A stretch of DNA of 63,652 bases, taken from Gammaproteobacteria bacterium (lineage in GTDB: Bacteria > Pseudomonadota > Gammaproteobacteria > Granulosicoccales > Granulosicoccaceae). The stretch spans positions 1 to 63,652 of the forward strand of contig JAHQVR010000089.1 of NCBI GenBank assembly GCA_019634245.1. Direction: 5' to 3'. Each line of letters begins with the position of its first letter. Within the stretch, counting starts at the first letter, position 1. This document shows positions 11,087 through 20,192 of the stretch, in pieces. The translations under genes and the position numbers were made by a program. A model generated the notes under the pieces. That model did not search any database, was not told the DNA's origin, and worked only from the letters and a program-made list of their open reading frames with translations.

Positions 11087-12172
11087 TTAAAGTGCATCGC
11101 GCGCACGATAAATAATTTTGGTCTGGCCACTGTCCTCGCGCTCGAACAGTGTGTATTGGGTTATGCCTAAATTCTCCGTTACCACATCGATGCGAACTTG
11201 AAAAAAGCGGGATTTCACATCGTAACTGCCAGGAGCCGCAATACTCTCCCCACTCTCTGGCGCGGCGGCATCTTCAAATATCAATGTGCTTTCGTAGGGC
11301 GATAAATCCCTTTCCTCAACCAGCGTATCCGGCGCATCCTCGGCGTCCAGATCGAAAATATCCTCGCACTCAGGATAGTCCTCATAAGCTCCTGTATCCC
11401 AGCGAGACAAATCCGCCGCGAGAGGCTTTAAAAACTCCGATAGCGACGCTATCACTTCTGGCGTCGCAGTGTTCACATTTACCGGCGTTGCACCATTAGT
11501 GGTTGGCAAGGCCGATACATGCGGTAACAATAATGCATAGTCTTCGGCTTCTTCTTTAATGGCCGAACTAAATCCTTTCACCAGTTGTAACTCGCTGACA
11601 CTCACAAACGGCGCATTGGCAGCCCGGTACCCTGGATCGAGGCTGGAGTAGTAATCGTCCTCAGCACCATCCGGAATAGTGGGGTCGATATTCTGATCAA
11701 CCCAATCGATGATCGCTTGAGCCTTCACGGCATCAATATTGAGCTCCGAGAGCAGTCTACCGAGCTGCTGTGCGTAGCTCTCCACTACATTACCCTCGCC
11801 ATCGACCAAATTATTCAAGTTGAAACGGCCCTGCATGTCGACAATGCAGCCCTGCAACACAGCCTGATTGTCGATCGGTATCGGCGGTATCGTCGTCGCC
11901 CAATCATCATCGAGCGAATCGCTGTTTTCTCGGTCCCCGGCTTCTCGATCCCGAAATAACACGGCCGCCGCAAACCGTTCACCACTAATGGCTAGGGCTC
12001 GGGCTTGCTGGATCACCGCTTCGTTCTGTTCTCGCTGCATATCGAACTGCTGGCGCGCTGTTATCGCCACCATAGTTATAGTCCCTAACGCGATCACCAG
12101 CATGGCTGTGATTATGGCGACACCGCGTTCACGCGTAGTGCGGGTATTGATTTTCCGTCGCATCGGCATCAC
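11087..12172 (-). CDS. gspK: Type II secretion minor pseudopilin K
   Basis: GspK caps the pseudopilus tip with GspI and GspJ. The 361 aa product has a type-III (prepilin) signal, basic MRRKINTRTTRERG followed by the hydrophobic VAIITAMLVIALGTI stretch; as is usual for GspK there is no Glu at position 5 after the cleavage glycine. The large globular domain contains CIVDMQGRFNLNNLVD, IIDWVDQNIDP and VNVNTATPEVIASL, which are the conserved GspK helix-hairpin-helix-like region. Its start overlaps the gspJ stop by 4 bases. Confidence 0.95.
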   Translation of the reverse strand: MMPMRRKINTRTTRERGVAIITAMLVIALGTITMVAITARQQFDMQREQNEAVIQQARALAISGERFAAAVLFRDREAGDRENSDSLDDDWATTIPPIPIDNQAVLQGCIVDMQGRFNLNNLVDGEGNVVESYAQQLGRLLSELNIDAVKAQAIIDWVDQNIDPTIPDGAEDDYYSSLDPGYRAANAPFVSVSELQLVKGFSSAIKEEAEDYALLLPHVSALPTTNGATPVNVNTATPEVIASLSEFLKPLAADLSRWDTGAYEDYPECEDIFDLDAEDAPDTLVEERDLSPYESTLIFEDAAAPESGESIAAPGSYDVKSRFFQVRIDVVTENLGITQYTLFEREDSGQTKIIYRARDAL

Positions 12173-12771
12173 CCCGGCAGTGAAAACAACCGTCGCACTT
12201 CACCGAAGTCCTGTAAATCAAAGGTGAATTCGACCGCCGCCGGGTTACCGGGATCTTCAAGGTCTGCCGGTGGCCAGCCGGTATGCCAGTCGCCACTGCG
12301 ATCTAAAAACCTTACCGTCAAATTTTCAACACCATCGAGTAACTGACGCCGTTTAGTCGGTGCCTCATCCAAAGTGTCCAGGTGATACCAGTACTGACGC
12401 AATAAACGATCACCTTCGAGCACATACGCCACCCGCTGCAGATTTGATCGAGCCGGTGATACATCGGCCGCCGGATTAGTCCAACCCGAACGAGTAAATT
12501 CGAACAGCGATTCGCCTTGCAAATTAAACATCACCGCAGGGGTGGGTGAATCCAGCGCAGATCGAATGGGACGCTCAACAATTTGAGTGATATCTTCTGC
12601 CATCCAATAGAATGTTCTCTGCAAACTGTTTAACCGATCGGCCTGATCGTTCAAGCGTTCGCGCGCGGTATTAAGCTGAAATAGCATCGTAAAACCGGCC
12701 GTACCTAGGATCGCCAGCAAGAACAGCGCAACCAACAATTCAATGAGCGTAAATCCGCGAATTCGCATCAC
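12169..12771 (-). CDS. gspJ: Type II secretion minor pseudopilin J
   Basis: GspJ is a pseudopilus-tip subunit. The 200 aa protein opens with a prepilin leader MMRIRG and the class signature FTLIELLVALFLLAILG; cleavage by GspO/PilD after the Gly would leave N-methylated Phe1 and Glu5. The soluble part contains the J-typical RTFYWMAEDITQIVERPIRS and RQLLDGVENLTVRFLD segments. It overlaps both gspI and gspK by 4 bases, a tightly coupled arrangement. Confidence 0.95.
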   Translation of the reverse strand: MMRIRGFTLIELLVALFLLAILGTAGFTMLFQLNTARERLNDQADRLNSLQRTFYWMAEDITQIVERPIRSALDSPTPAVMFNLQGESLFEFTRSGWTNPAADVSPARSNLQRVAYVLEGDRLLRQYWYHLDTLDEAPTKRRQLLDGVENLTVRFLDRSGDWHTGWPPADLEDPGNPAAVEFTFDLQDFGEVRRLFSLPG

Positions 12772-13160
12772 TGAACTCGGTGCTGCGGGTTTCCTACAAA
12801 CCCGGTAACGGAATACAGATAGCTGTCTTCATCCTTGTCCAAACGAGCTTCAACATCGACACGACGCAGATCTGGATCTTCCACTTTTTTCGTACGCGTT
12901 CGGATATACCAACGCAAACCCATCATATCCACTTCGGTATTTTTCGCCCCTATCTCGGGCCAGGCGGGGAGCACTTGCACCTCAGTTAAGTGATTGCTCG
13001 CCACCCAACGGGCAAATTCTCGTTCGCGTAAAAAATTTGCCCGCCAACTGGCAGAACCCGATGCCTGCACCAAAGCCGTTACACCCACGGCGATAATGGT
13101 CATGGCAACCAACACCTCGATGAGAGTAAAACCACGATGTGTTAATCGGCGGCGTGCCAT
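12768..13160 (-). CDS. gspI: Type II secretion minor pseudopilin I
   Basis: GspI initiates the pseudopilus tip complex. The 130 aa product has leader MARRRLTHRG and signature FTLIEVLVAMTIIAVGVTAL with Glu5, then a small globular domain (WVASNHLTEVQ, MGLRWYIRTRTKKVEDPDLRRVDVEA). The ATG overlaps the TAA of gspH within TAATG, and its own stop overlaps gspJ by 4 bases. Length and position match the family. Confidence 0.95.
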   Translation of the reverse strand: MARRRLTHRGFTLIEVLVAMTIIAVGVTALVQASGSASWRANFLREREFARWVASNHLTEVQVLPAWPEIGAKNTEVDMMGLRWYIRTRTKKVEDPDLRRVDVEARLDKDEDSYLYSVTGFVGNPQHRVQ

Positions 13161-13723
13161 TAGTTGATTTGCTCAACTACGATCGGTTCTATCTCCCCTG
13201 TGGAGATTTCATGTCGAAACTCGTTATCGACATCTGAAAGCCGTATACGAAAATCTGGCATTATTTCCCCATTGGACAAGAACATCACATGAGGTTTGAT
13301 CGGTTCCTCATCGGTCACTGACTCCAGCTCTTCGACCAGGGTCTCCAACACGATGGGCAGGCCGGATATATCCACCTCGAATTCAATGGGTATATCAACC
13401 TCCTTAAAAAACAAACGCTCATCAGGCAGGATTTCCCAGCTACGTTCACCCTCATCATCAGCCGATAACACATAAAATTCATAACTATTGGGATGAAAAC
13501 GTACCCCGAGTTGTTGACGAGAATACACTGCCTGGTCTGCCGCTAGCTCCATCAGTAGCGCTGTTCGCAGAGCCGAATCCCGCACTGTGATTGCCGGGTT
13601 ACGGATGTTTAGATTGATGACAACTGCGCCAGCGAGAATGGCGATGATGGCTACCACCACCATCACCTCAATCAGTGTAAATCCGGCCGTCCGGTTCTGT
13701 ACCCGAGCCGCCGGAGCGGTCAA
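13160..13723 (-). CDS. gspH: Type II secretion minor pseudopilin H
   Basis: GspH joins the major pseudopilin fibre to the tip complex. The prepilin signature is RTAGFTLIEVMVVVAIIAILAGAVV. The frame opens at 13819, but that start would overlap gspG by 95 bases and give a very long leader. A TTG at 13723, just after the gspG TGA and preceded by GGGA, gives a 15-residue leader ending NRTAG and a 187 aa protein, so I prefer it. The globular domain includes VRFHPNSYEFYVLSADDE, the usual H-type region. The start is the main uncertainty. Confidence 0.9.
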   Translation of the reverse strand: MTAPAARVQNRTAGFTLIEVMVVVAIIAILAGAVVINLNIRNPAITVRDSALRTALLMELAADQAVYSRQQLGVRFHPNSYEFYVLSADDEGERSWEILPDERLFFKEVDIPIEFEVDISGLPIVLETLVEELESVTDEEPIKPHVMFLSNGEIMPDFRIRLSDVDNEFRHEISTGEIEPIVVEQIN

Positions 13724-13724
13724 A

Positions 13725-14165
13725 TCAGTTGTCCCAGTTCGTAATATCGGCCGCAAAGTCTTCACCGCCCTCAGCGCCATCTTTGCCCAGGGATATGATG
13801 TCAAAATCGCCGCCCTCACCAGGGCTTTGGTACAAATAATCTCTTCCCCAAGGATCTTTGTTTACTTTTTTAATGTAACCGCCTGAGTTCCAGTTCTGTG
13901 GCTCCGGGTCGCCGGATGGCTTTTCAACCAATGCCTGTAATCCTTGTTCGGTAGAGGGGTAGCTAAAATTGTCCAACTTATACAGTTCTAAAGCTTCACC
14001 CATAGCCGCAATGTCAGTTTTAGCCCTGACCACTCGGGCTTGGTCCGGTCGGTCCATTATCAGCGGAACCACTGTGGCACCAAGAATCGCAATAATGGCC
14101 ACAACGACCATAATCTCGATCAATGTGAAGCCTTGTTGCCTTGAGCTTCGCAAGAGTTTGCCCAT
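13725..14165 (-). CDS. gspG: Type II secretion major pseudopilin G
   Basis: GspG is the main subunit of the T2SS pseudopilus that pushes substrates through the secretin. From ATG 14165 it is 146 aa, typical for the family: leader MGKLLRSSRQQG, signature FTLIEIMVVVAIIAILGATVVP, then DNFSYPSTEQGLQALVEKP, DPWGRDYLY and the C-terminal calcium-binding loop region SLGKDGAEGGED. An upstream extension to 14342 is unlike any GspG. GGAG lies upstream of the chosen ATG. It is the first gene of the gspG-H-I-J-K-L-M-N operon. Genes gspC, gspD, gspE and gspF are absent from the window. Confidence 0.96.
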   Translation of the reverse strand: MGKLLRSSRQQGFTLIEIMVVVAIIAILGATVVPLIMDRPDQARVVRAKTDIAAMGEALELYKLDNFSYPSTEQGLQALVEKPSGDPEPQNWNSGGYIKKVNKDPWGRDYLYQSPGEGGDFDIISLGKDGAEGGEDFAADITNWDN

Positions 14166-14303
14166 CACGACGATTTCTCCAGTATTCTTTCCCGGGTCCA
14201 GACCCGAATTACAGTTGACTAATACAACCCATGAGCATAGCACTCTAGGTAACTTTCGCCGCTTTGACGGCTCGTATCCTGTTCGGAGCACACTCACTGA
14301 CGT

Positions 14304-14897
14304 ATGACGCACCAGAGCAAAATAGTTCGCACCCTGACACACCCGGCCTATCTTTATGCAGCCGCGCTCGTTGTCTTTTGCGTATTGCTGCAGTGGCTAG
14401 GATATAGCGACAGCTGGCGCTTCGATCAACAGGCTATCGCGAAAGGTCACTGGTGGTTATTGCTCAGCGGTAATTTCGTCCACCTCGGAATGAGCCACCT
14501 GGGTATGAACATGGCCGGGTTGGTGCTGATCGTCGCGCTAGTTTGGGCACACTTTTCAGTTTGGGAATGGGCTTTGATAACGCTGGTCTCTAGCATTACC
14601 GTTGGGCTAGGTCTGTATTTTTTCGATCCAGATGTACTCTGGTACGTCGGATTTTCGGGCAGCCTGCACGGTTTGTTGATCGCTGGGTGTTTAGCCGATC
14701 TGAAGCACTACCCTAAATCCGCCGGATTGCTGCTGCTGTTGACGGTACTCAAACTTGCCTACGAGCAATGGCTGGGGCCCGTCCCTGGCAGTGAATCGGT
14801 GGCCGGTGGCAGCGTCGTGGTTAACAGCCACCTCTACGGAGCACTCGGAGGCGCTGTGATGGGTGCGTTGCTCCTAGCCTGGCGACTACGCCGTTAA
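14304..14897 (+). CDS. rrtA: Rhombosortase (intramembrane serine protease)
   Basis: Rhombosortases are rhomboid-family intramembrane proteases that cleave GlyGly-CTERM tails from secreted, usually T2SS-dependent, proteins. The 197 aa polytopic protein shows HLGMSHLGMNMAG (residues 60-72), the catalytic-serine motif GFSGSLHG with Ser118, and the catalytic His176 in NSHLYGALGG, all on hydrophobic segments. It is about 138 bases from, and divergent to, gspG, which supports a secretion-linked role. No GlyGly-CTERM substrate was recognised in this window. Its TAA is shared with the recG stop in the palindrome TTAA. Family assignment is from recognised motifs; function is by homology. Confidence 0.87.
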   Translation: MTHQSKIVRTLTHPAYLYAAALVVFCVLLQWLGYSDSWRFDQQAIAKGHWWLLLSGNFVHLGMSHLGMNMAGLVLIVALVWAHFSVWEWALITLVSSITVGLGLYFFDPDVLWYVGFSGSLHGLLIAGCLADLKHYPKSAGLLLLLTVLKLAYEQWLGPVPGSESVAGGSVVVNSHLYGALGGAVMGALLLAWRLRR

Positions 14898-17029
14898 ACC
14901 CCACCGTACTCTTTGTTCTGCTCGCCGATCCAACGCTGAATCAAGCCCGTAACCGCCTCAGGATGATGGACCATCAAGTCATCGGCAATGTCACTGACGG
15001 TGTCGAGTAAATCCTGATCCCGCGCAAGTTCAGCAATACGAAATTCTGCGAGTCCGGTTTGCCGAGTGCCCAACACCTCACCCGCGCCTCTGATTTCAAG
15101 ATCTTTTTGCGCAATCAAAAAACCATCATTCGTTCTTCGCATGATACCGATGCGCTCCTTGGCATTGTTCGACAATGGCCCGGTGTATAACAGAATGCAG
15201 CTGCTCTGCGCACTACCGCGCCCCACACGACCACGCAATTGATGAAGCTGGGACAAACCGAGTCGCTCAGAGTTTTCGATAATCATTAAAGAGGCATTGG
15301 GCACATCCACACCCACTTCAATAACGGTCGTAGCCACCAGCAAATCTAGCTTCTGAGATTTAAACTGCTGCATTATCGCGTCCTTATCTCGCGATTTTAA
15401 TCGGCCATGTACCAGGCCAATCCGATGCTGCGGAAGCATCTGATGCAACACACTGAGGGTGTCCTCAGCTGCTTGGGCCTGAAGCGATTCTGACTCTTCG
15501 ATTAACGTGCACACCCAATACACCTGACGCCCATCAGCAATGGCTTGATTCACGCGCGCCACGACTTCTGCTCGCCGGGCAGATTCGATCGCAACCGTCT
15601 GCACCGGCTTTCGACCCGGGGGCAACTCATCGATAATCGAACAATCCAAATCAGCATAGGCGGTCATAGCCAGTGTCCGTGGAATCGGCGTTGCCGTCAT
15701 GATGAGTTGATGCGGCAATTGATTCTGGTTTGCCCCTTTGTTCCGCAGTGCTAACCGCTGATGCACACCGAATCGATGTTGCTCATCGATGATGGCTAAC
15801 CCTAAGTTTTCAAATTCGACATCATCTTGAAATAAAGCATGAGTGCCTACCACAATCCTGGACCGCCCCATAGCCACAGCTTCGATAGCGGCGCGACGTT
15901 GTGGCACTCGCAATTTGCCACTGAGCCAGCCAACATCAATATTCAGAGGTTCAAACCACTGCGTGAAATTCAATAGATGTTGCTCGGCTAATATTTCGGT
16001 CGGCGCCATTAGGGCCACTTGATAACCGGCATCTACACATTGGGCGGCCGCCAGAGCAGCCACAACGGTTTTACCAGCGCCGACATCTCCTTGCACTAGT
16101 CTGAGCATCGGAGAGGCCGTGGATAAATCCATCGCAATCTCTTTGAACACCCGCCGCTGGGCACCCGTTAGCTTAAAGGGCAACCCATCATGTAGTTGTT
16201 TTACCAACACAGCTGCTTTGGGAATCATCGGCGCTTGCATAGCCACTGTTTTAGCTCGTTGTAGTCGCAGACCCAATCGATGCGCAACTAATTCTTCCAA
16301 GGCCAGTCGCCGATGTGCAGGGTGCAATCCGTCCAACAGTGCCTGAATATCCGCGTTGGTCGGTGGCCTATGCACCACTTGCAAAGCATCTGTTAATTCC
16401 GGTAGGCCTAACGGAAACACCTCAGTAAACTCTACGCTCGCATCTTCTGCATTGAATGCGGAGCTTTCGCTTAACCAATCAATCAATGGATGCTTACGCA
16501 TCAAAGTCAGCGCTTGCTCAGTCAGTCGACGTAGCGTGGGTTGTTGGACACCGTCAGTGGCGTGGTAGAACGGCGTCAGTGCGTCTTCCAAAGTGGCGCC
16601 CTGGCCTTGCATTCGGTACTCCGGGTGCACCATTTCCAACGAGCCCGGTCCGCGCCTGGCCTCACCAAAACACTGCACACGTTTACCGCGCTCAAACTGT
16701 CGAGCTTGCGTATTGGAGAAATGAAAAAAACGTAAAGTTATCGAACCCGTGCCATCGGCAATTCTTACCAACAAAGCTCGCCGTCGTCGATTGACCACTT
16801 CAGCCAGCTGCACATCCCCTTGAATCACGGCTTCACTACCTGGTCGCAACGCCCCAATGGGTGTCAATCGTGTGCGATCTTGATATCGATAAGGTAAATG
16901 GAAGAGTACGTCTTGCAAGGTGGCGATGCCCAGCGTCGCAAGCTTGAGCGCAACGGCCTCGCCAACCCCTTTCAAGGAAGTGACTGGGAGGCGCGCAAGA
17001 GAAGTCTCGGACTGAGCAACCTTGGTCAT
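14894..17029 (-). CDS. recG: ATP-dependent DNA helicase RecG
   Basis: RecG remodels stalled replication forks and branch-migrates recombination intermediates. The 711 aa protein has the N-terminal wedge/OB region (residues about 60-160, including DGTGSITLRFFHFSNTQ), the helicase motif I GDVGAGKTVVA near 318, motif II IIDEQHRFG near 416, motif III MTATPIPRT, and the C-terminal VGRGSAQSSCILLY and ADLMVHH-like TRG region. Length is close to E. coli RecG (693 aa). It lies upstream in the same direction as no close gene; ridA follows after 50 bases on the 5' side. It converges on the rhombosortase gene with a 4-base overlap. Confidence 0.97.
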   Translation of the reverse strand: MTKVAQSETSLARLPVTSLKGVGEAVALKLATLGIATLQDVLFHLPYRYQDRTRLTPIGALRPGSEAVIQGDVQLAEVVNRRRRALLVRIADGTGSITLRFFHFSNTQARQFERGKRVQCFGEARRGPGSLEMVHPEYRMQGQGATLEDALTPFYHATDGVQQPTLRRLTEQALTLMRKHPLIDWLSESSAFNAEDASVEFTEVFPLGLPELTDALQVVHRPPTNADIQALLDGLHPAHRRLALEELVAHRLGLRLQRAKTVAMQAPMIPKAAVLVKQLHDGLPFKLTGAQRRVFKEIAMDLSTASPMLRLVQGDVGAGKTVVAALAAAQCVDAGYQVALMAPTEILAEQHLLNFTQWFEPLNIDVGWLSGKLRVPQRRAAIEAVAMGRSRIVVGTHALFQDDVEFENLGLAIIDEQHRFGVHQRLALRNKGANQNQLPHQLIMTATPIPRTLAMTAYADLDCSIIDELPPGRKPVQTVAIESARRAEVVARVNQAIADGRQVYWVCTLIEESESLQAQAAEDTLSVLHQMLPQHRIGLVHGRLKSRDKDAIMQQFKSQKLDLLVATTVIEVGVDVPNASLMIIENSERLGLSQLHQLRGRVGRGSAQSSCILLYTGPLSNNAKERIGIMRRTNDGFLIAQKDLEIRGAGEVLGTRQTGLAEFRIAELARDQDLLDTVSDIADDLMVHHPEAVTGLIQRWIGEQNKEYGGV

Positions 17030-17079
17030 GGAAACGGTCCAGATACTCTAACCATTCACTACCGACGAATAACCCTGCA

Positions 17080-17466
17080 TTAAGCGCTCAAGTGCAGTAT
17101 GCCTTCGATTTCTACCGCAACATCTTTTGGCAAGGCGGCGACACCCACCGCCGCTCGAGCTGGGTAGGGTTCGTTGAAATACTTGGCCATGATTTCGTTG
17201 ACTAAAGGAAAATTCGCTAGATCGGTCAAATAGACATTGAGCTTAACCACGTCATCACAGGAACCACCCGACGCTTTGCAGACAGCCCGGATGTTTTGAA
17301 ACACCTGATCAATCTGCGTTTCTACATCATCGGACACCACTTCCATGGTGTCAGGAACTAGCGGTATTTGTCCCGACAAATAGACGGTGCTGCCGCATTT
17401 AACTGCTTGGGAATAGGTGCCTATCGCACCCGGGGCGTTATCGGTTTTGATCACTTCGCGTGCCAT
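17080..17466 (-). CDS. ridA: RidA family reactive enamine/imine deaminase
   Basis: RidA hydrolyses reactive 2-aminoacrylate-type enamines and imines made by PLP enzymes. The 128 aa length is standard. Signatures include PGAIGTYSQAVKCGSTVYLSGQIPL (shown in part), the motif LTDLANFPLVNEIMAKYF, and the C-terminal PARAAVGVAALPKDVAVEIE with the conserved Arg (in YPARAAVGV, near residue 104) that binds the carboxylate. It sits between spoT and recG as in Pseudomonas, 42 bases downstream of spoT on the same strand. Confidence 0.96.
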   Translation of the reverse strand: MAREVIKTDNAPGAIGTYSQAVKCGSTVYLSGQIPLVPDTMEVVSDDVETQIDQVFQNIRAVCKASGGSCDDVVKLNVYLTDLANFPLVNEIMAKYFNEPYPARAAVGVAALPKDVAVEIEGILHLSA

Positions 17467-17507
17467 GACGTTTACCTGTGGACTCGATGGTCTGGCAAGT
17501 ATACCGT

Positions 17508-19706
17508 CTAGGCTTCCGTGTTCTCGCGTTTTACAGAACGAACTACCGTTAGATTGCGTAGCCGTCGAACGATTCGCGCCAATTGCTGGCGACCATTGAC
17601 AGCCAATACAAACCGAATATAGATATTGTCCTCACCACGATTATTAAAATCCATGTTCTCAATATTAACGTTCATAACCGACATGGTGGAAGTGATACGA
17701 GCGAGCGCGCCCGGCTGATTTGAAAGCTGAACCGTAATGACCGCTTCAAAGCTGCCCTCTATGTCCACTGCCCACTCAACAGCGACTTTTTCTTTGGGTT
17801 TCCGGCGATAGCGTCGCACATTGCGACAACCCGCTCGATGCACCGCCACTCCCATACCCGCCGATATCACACCCTGCACATTGTCTCCAGGTATAGGACA
17901 ACAGCACTTGGAGAGATAAAACACTGACCCTTCGCGACCATCGATCATCAGCGGGGGTGCGACAGTTTTCTCCGGTAGAGGGCTTTCAATGTTCTCTTCA
18001 CCAAACTCTTTTTGCAGTAGCCGCTCAGCAACGGCGCTGGGCAGATGGTGCCCAAGCCCTACCTGCACGTAGAGTTCACGCTCATCAGGAAAATGAAATT
18101 CAGCGAGCAGTGCGCTCATCGCTTGCTCGGAAATTTCCTCTGCCGTGTGATCAAAGCGGATTAGCGCTCGATGCAACAAACGCCTACCAAAATCAGCGGC
18201 CTGATTGCGGTCTAAATCTCGAATATGGTGTCGAATAGCCGAGCGTGCTTTGGCAGTCACCACAAAGTTCAGCCACATGGGGCTAGGTGCACTGTTCGGA
18301 TCAGTTTTAATCTCCACCGTCTGTCCAGATTCCAATGGCTGACTCAGCGATGCCTTGTTTCGATCGACCCTTGCAGATAAACACGTGTTGCCGATATCCG
18401 AATGCACGGCATAAGCGAAATCCACGGGTGTGGCATTTTGTGGAAGCTGCACAATGCGACCCTTGGGTGTGAAGACGTAGATCTCATTGGGAAACAAATC
18501 CATCTTCACATGCTCAACAAACTCCTCCGTGTCTGAAGAGTCCCGCTGCATGTCTCGAAGATTGCTGAACCAGAATTTGGTTCGACTCGAAATGTCTGCT
18601 TCCAAATCTTGCTTATAGGCCCAGTGGGCGGCGATTCCACTTTCCGCAAAATCGTCCATCTCACGAGTGCGAATCTGCACTTCCACCGGTATGCCTTCGG
18701 CATAGTTCAACACTGTGTGCAAAGATTGGTAACCGTTTTCCTTTGGTACGGCGATGTAATCTTTAAAGCGCCTGAACAAAGGAGCATATAACTGATGGAC
18801 GATCCCCAACACTCGGTAGCATTCGTCGACATCACTAACAACAACACGCAACGCAAACATATCGAACACTTTTTGAAACGACAACTGTTTCAACAGCATC
18901 TTGCGATACAAACTGTACAGATGTTTTTCTCGCCCCCGAATCTCTCCCTCTATGCCTTTTTCGCTCAAGCTAGAAAGAATGCGATCAGAAATCTTAGTCA
19001 CCAAGTGTTCACGATTCTTATGCGCTTGATCGACCGATGCCTGGAGTATTCGGGCCCGCAGCGGGTAGCAGGCATGAAAGCCCAAATCCTCAAGCTCGTT
19101 CTTGATGGAGTACATACCCAGGCGATGGGCAATGGGAGCATAGACATCCAGCGTCTCCCGACCAATCCGTTGTTGTTTTTTTGCTGGCAACACCGATAGC
19201 GTGCGCATGTTGTGTAACCGATCAGCCAGTTTGATCATAATGACGCGGATATCGTCGAACATAGCCAACAGCATCTTACGAAAACTCTCTGCCTGGGCTT
19301 CTTCTTTGGATTTGAATTCCAGATAGTTCAGCTTGCTCAAACCATCAACGATGGTGGCGACCTCTTCGCCGAATTGCTTCACTAACTCTTCTCGCCCCAC
19401 GGCGGTATCTTCGAGTACATCGTGCAGCAGAGCCGACATGATGCTGAAGTGGTCCAACTGCATATCAACAACAATGTTGGCTACGGCGATGGGGTGATTT
19501 ATATAAGGTTCACCAGAACGGCGAACCTGATTCTCATGGGCCGCTTTCGCCACTTCAAAAGCGCGAGATACATCGCCCACCTGCTCTTCAGTAAATCGTT
19601 CCGTCAGCTTACTACACAGAACAGAAAATGCCGATGTTATCGAACAGGCATCGTTGGCAGAAGGCTTTACACCAACGGAATTAATGTCCTGAGGGGATGT
19701 TGCCAC
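17508..19706 (-). CDS. spoT: Bifunctional (p)ppGpp synthase / hydrolase SpoT
   Basis: SpoT makes and degrades the stringent alarmones ppGpp and pppGpp. The 732 aa protein has an N-terminal HD hydrolase domain with HDVLEDT at residues 95-101, a synthetase domain with RFKDYIAVPKENGYQSLHT, a TGS domain (EIYVFTPKGRIVQLP), and a C-terminal ACT domain (ITVQLSNQPGALARI). The RFKD sequence is the RXKD type of bifunctional enzymes rather than the EXDD type of RelA, and HD residues are intact, so both activities are expected. It is followed by ridA and preceded by rpoZ, the usual gammaproteobacterial order. Confidence 0.97.
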   Translation of the reverse strand: MATSPQDINSVGVKPSANDACSITSAFSVLCSKLTERFTEEQVGDVSRAFEVAKAAHENQVRRSGEPYINHPIAVANIVVDMQLDHFSIMSALLHDVLEDTAVGREELVKQFGEEVATIVDGLSKLNYLEFKSKEEAQAESFRKMLLAMFDDIRVIMIKLADRLHNMRTLSVLPAKKQQRIGRETLDVYAPIAHRLGMYSIKNELEDLGFHACYPLRARILQASVDQAHKNREHLVTKISDRILSSLSEKGIEGEIRGREKHLYSLYRKMLLKQLSFQKVFDMFALRVVVSDVDECYRVLGIVHQLYAPLFRRFKDYIAVPKENGYQSLHTVLNYAEGIPVEVQIRTREMDDFAESGIAAHWAYKQDLEADISSRTKFWFSNLRDMQRDSSDTEEFVEHVKMDLFPNEIYVFTPKGRIVQLPQNATPVDFAYAVHSDIGNTCLSARVDRNKASLSQPLESGQTVEIKTDPNSAPSPMWLNFVVTAKARSAIRHHIRDLDRNQAADFGRRLLHRALIRFDHTAEEISEQAMSALLAEFHFPDERELYVQVGLGHHLPSAVAERLLQKEFGEENIESPLPEKTVAPPLMIDGREGSVFYLSKCCCPIPGDNVQGVISAGMGVAVHRAGCRNVRRYRRKPKEKVAVEWAVDIEGSFEAVITVQLSNQPGALARITSTMSVMNVNIENMDFNNRGEDNIYIRFVLAVNGRQQLARIVRRLRNLTVVRSVKRENTEA

Positions 19707-19739
19707 TATTAGGTAGGGATAGAGGCTGGCATACCCGCA

Positions 19740-20039
19740 CTAACCGTCGAGTGATTTAAATTCATCGCCGAGCGATTTGAACTCATCTCGAAGCTCTTGA
19801 TCCATCAAGGATTCTTCCACCGGAGCCGGAGCCTGAGGTGGCGTTTCTTGCAAAATGTCTTCACCGACGAGTCCATCGGCTATCTCTCGAAGCGCAATTA
19901 CGGTGGGCTTGTCGTTGTCTGCGGGCAACATGGGCTCAGCACCCATGGAGATATTTCGGGCTCGCTTGGCCGCAATCAAAACCAGATTGAACCGGTTATC
20001 AATATTTTCTAGGCTGTCTTCGACAGTAACTCGTGCCAT
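19740..20039 (-). CDS. rpoZ: RNA polymerase omega subunit
   Basis: The omega subunit aids assembly of RNA polymerase beta' and takes part in ppGpp binding. The 99 aa protein begins [28 protein letters not shown], which is the family's hallmark, and contains [13 protein letters not shown]. The C-terminal tail ([25 protein letters not shown]) contains a near-duplicated DEFKSL unit. Placement between gmk and spoT is conserved. The 153-base gap upstream holds a hairpin at 20072-20092. Confidence 0.97.
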   Translation of the reverse strand: MARVTVEDSLENIDNRFNLVLIAAKRARNISMGAEPMLPADNDKPTVIALREIADGLVGEDILQETPPQAPAPVEESLMDQELRDEFKSLGDEFKSLDG

Positions 20040-20071
20040 GGTGGCTGCCTTTCTCGGTGATCTTTGCGCAC

Positions 20072-20092
20072 AGTGTAGTGTTTTACTGCACT
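20072..20092 (-). other. Hairpin in the rpoZ leader
   Basis: AGTGTAGT (20072-20079) and ACTGCACT (20085-20092) form an eight-base stem with one mismatch around a five-base loop. It lies 33-53 bases upstream of the rpoZ ATG, in the gmk-rpoZ gap. There is no U-tract on the transcribed strand, so it is not a clear terminator. It could be a leader structure or an operator. Confidence 0.3.
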
Positions 20093-20192
20093 AAACTCCA
20101 GCAACCCATGTGCCTGTAACGCTATTTCACCGTTGTAATTGAGACCGTTCTCCCGCAATGACCCTGCTGCACAGCCCTAAACCCGGGAAGCT

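Noticed and set aside
13724..13819. Longer gspH start at 13819
   Set aside because: It would overlap gspG by 95 bases and give an abnormally long prepilin leader; TTG 13723 fits better.
14193..14206. CGGGTC-CA-GACCCG inverted repeat in the gspG leader
   Set aside because: The loop is only two bases if fully paired, and no regulator is evident; kept as unlikely.
14166..14342. Longer gspG start at 14342
   Set aside because: The extra 59 residues lie in the divergent rrtA region and are unlike any GspG.
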